Shown: positions 11,658 through 12,272 of the stretch, one piece after another
Numbering within the stretch: position 1 is the first letter of the stretch
Layout: each line of letters begins with the position of its first letter
From: Bacilli bacterium
GTDB taxonomy: Bacteria; Bacillota_I; Bacilli_A; RF39; UBA660
DNA length: 12,272 bases
NCBI GenBank assembly: GCA_022793555.1
Contig: JAAWDB010000114.1
Span: 1-12,272 of the forward strand
Direction: 5' to 3'
Program-made: the position numbers and the translations under genes
Notes under the pieces: generated by a model
Seen by the model: the letters and a program-made list of their open reading frames with translations, nothing else
Databases searched by the model: none
Told to the model about the DNA's origin: nothing

Positions 11658-11903
11658 GGAATCGATTCGTTTTTCTTTAATAATACGAGATGGATCAGTA
11701 TTAAAAAAATCAATAATATCTTTGTCCAGTAATTCTGCCAGATTGTTTAGAAATTCAATGGAAACATTTATTTCACCACGTTCTACACATGCCATATATT
11801 TCGGATTTAATTTATACTCTTCATAAAATTTTTCTTGGCATAGTCCGGATTGAAAACGAAAATATTTTAAATTTCTACCTACTACTTTTTTAATGTTTTC
11901 CAT
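11634..11903 (-). CDS. Xre-family helix-turn-helix regulator
   Basis: An 89-residue protein with an Xre/Cro-type DNA-binding domain over about residues 8-66: GRNLKYFRFQSGLCQEKF (helices 1-2), PKYMACVERGEINVS (recognition helix and turn), and FLNNLAELLDKDIIDFF (last helix and the FF end typical of the family). A charged tail of about 20 residues follows, with no sensor domain. The ATG at 11903 has AAAGGA ten bases upstream and a promoter (TAGACA/TATAGT) at suitable distance. It converges on murF with a 13-base overlap and is divergent from a second Xre gene. Targets are unknown; the back-to-back promoters suggest that it or its neighbour controls the shared region. Confidence 0.82.
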   Translation of the reverse strand: MENIKKVVGRNLKYFRFQSGLCQEKFYEEYKLNPKYMACVERGEINVSIEFLNNLAELLDKDIIDFFNTDPSRIIKEKRIDSKKESYSK

Positions 11904-11929
11904 ACAGCTTTTGTCCTTTCGTTATTATT

Positions 11930-11959
11930 ACTATACTGAGAAATTAAGTTTGGTGTCTA
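11930..11959 (-). promoter_or_regulatory. Promoter of the minus-strand Xre gene
   Basis: Read on the minus strand, TAGACA (11954-11959) and TATAGT (11930-11935) are 18 bases apart. Its -35 box lies 21 bases from the -35 of the opposite promoter. Confidence 0.55.
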
Positions 11960-11980
11960 CCTATTCAGAACTACACAAAA

Positions 11981-12009
11981 TTGACAAGAAATAGTTTTTA
12001 TTATATGAT
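11981..12009 (+). promoter_or_regulatory. Promoter of the plus-strand Xre gene
   Basis: A consensus TTGACA (11981-11986) and TATGAT (12004-12009) with exactly 17 bases between. Transcription should begin at about 12016, just before GGAGG, giving a very short leader. This is one of the strongest-looking promoters of the window. Confidence 0.8.
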
Positions 12010-12029
12010 ATTTTTTGCTTGGAGGATGT

Positions 12030-12239
12030 ATGAAAGGTAAGGAAAATATTAAACTCAAGAATTTACGGGTTGAAAATGGTTTTACTTATCAAGACATGGC
12101 CGATAAATTAAAAATTTGTAAAGCTTATTATTGGCAAATCGAGCATAATAATCGAAGAGTAACTTATCAAATGGCCAAAGAAATTGCAGTAATGTTTCAT
12201 TTGAAACCTGATGATATTTTTTATGACGAAACAAATTAA
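12030..12239 (+). CDS. Small Xre-family helix-turn-helix regulator
   Basis: A 69-residue protein consisting of one Xre-type domain: LKNLRVENGFTYQDMADKL (helices 1-2), then CKAYYWQIEHNNRRVT (recognition helix and turn), and AKEIAVMFHLKPDDIFY (last helix and the DDIFY ending common in Cro/CI-type regulators). No other domain fits in this length. ATG 12030 is selected by TTGGAGG four bases upstream; a TTG at 12015 would start before that site. It has its own consensus promoter, a terminator directly after the stop, and is divergent from the 89-residue Xre gene. Role unknown; a Cro-like partner in a two-regulator switch is a reasonable guess. Confidence 0.85.
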   Translation: MKGKENIKLKNLRVENGFTYQDMADKLKICKAYYWQIEHNNRRVTYQMAKEIAVMFHLKPDDIFYDETN

Positions 12240-12240
12240 G

Positions 12241-12271
12241 CTTCTATCATATATTATGATAGGAGGTTTTT
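12241..12271 (+). terminator. Intrinsic terminator of the last Xre gene
   Basis: CTTCTATCATA (12241-12251) pairs with TATGATAGGAG (12255-12265), 11 base pairs with one G-U, around a TAT loop. A G and five T follow. It begins one base after the stop codon and runs to the window edge. Confidence 0.85.
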
Positions 12272-12272
12272 A

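Overview
The window is AT-rich, densely packed bacterial DNA with short intergenic gaps, strong AAGGAGG-type ribosome binding sites, clear -35/-10 promoters and many hairpin-plus-T terminators. A CotE-family spore-coat protein, KhpA beside rpsP, a YmfH-like M16 peptidase and a complete murF point to a low-GC Firmicute of the Bacilli side. It is possibly one of the uncultured, small-genome gut Bacilli lineages, but that placement is inference. All recognised genes end in TAA, and tryptophan is written TGG in full-length genes, so the standard bacterial code fits.

Layout. 1-1300: an active-site-intact M16 zinc peptidase, converging on a HIT-family nucleotide hydrolase with a shared bidirectional terminator. 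1791-2327: a solitary cotE-like gene. 2366-3081: tandem promoters, then rpsP and khpA overlapping by one base and closed by a strong terminator, so the usual rimM-trmD-rplS continuation is absent. 3051-3820: an apparent insertion. Two 30-bp near-identical direct repeats, each forming a terminator-like hairpin, flank about 710 bp holding a small Xre regulator with foreign-looking codon use, an abortive start-stop reading frame and what looks like the first 24 codons of an IS30-type transposase. 3819-6272: a MacB-like one-piece ABC transporter on the minus strand. 6396-6776: an orphan type IV pilin-like protein divergent from it. 6835-8148: der, the ribosome-assembly GTPase.

8219-11646 is a probable three-gene operon under one good promoter: an unusually large M14 metallocarboxypeptidase, a YkuD-fold L,D-transpeptidase-like protein and murF. 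Neither peptidoglycan-active enzyme shows a signal peptide, and both are linked to the ligase that adds D-Ala-D-Ala to the stem tripeptide. The most interesting reading is a cytoplasmic stem-peptide trimming and salvage module. The window closes with two divergent Xre regulators (11634-11903 minus, 12030-12239 plus) whose promoters lie back to back, in a switch-like arrangement. No tRNA, rRNA, CRISPR array or complete mobile element is visible.
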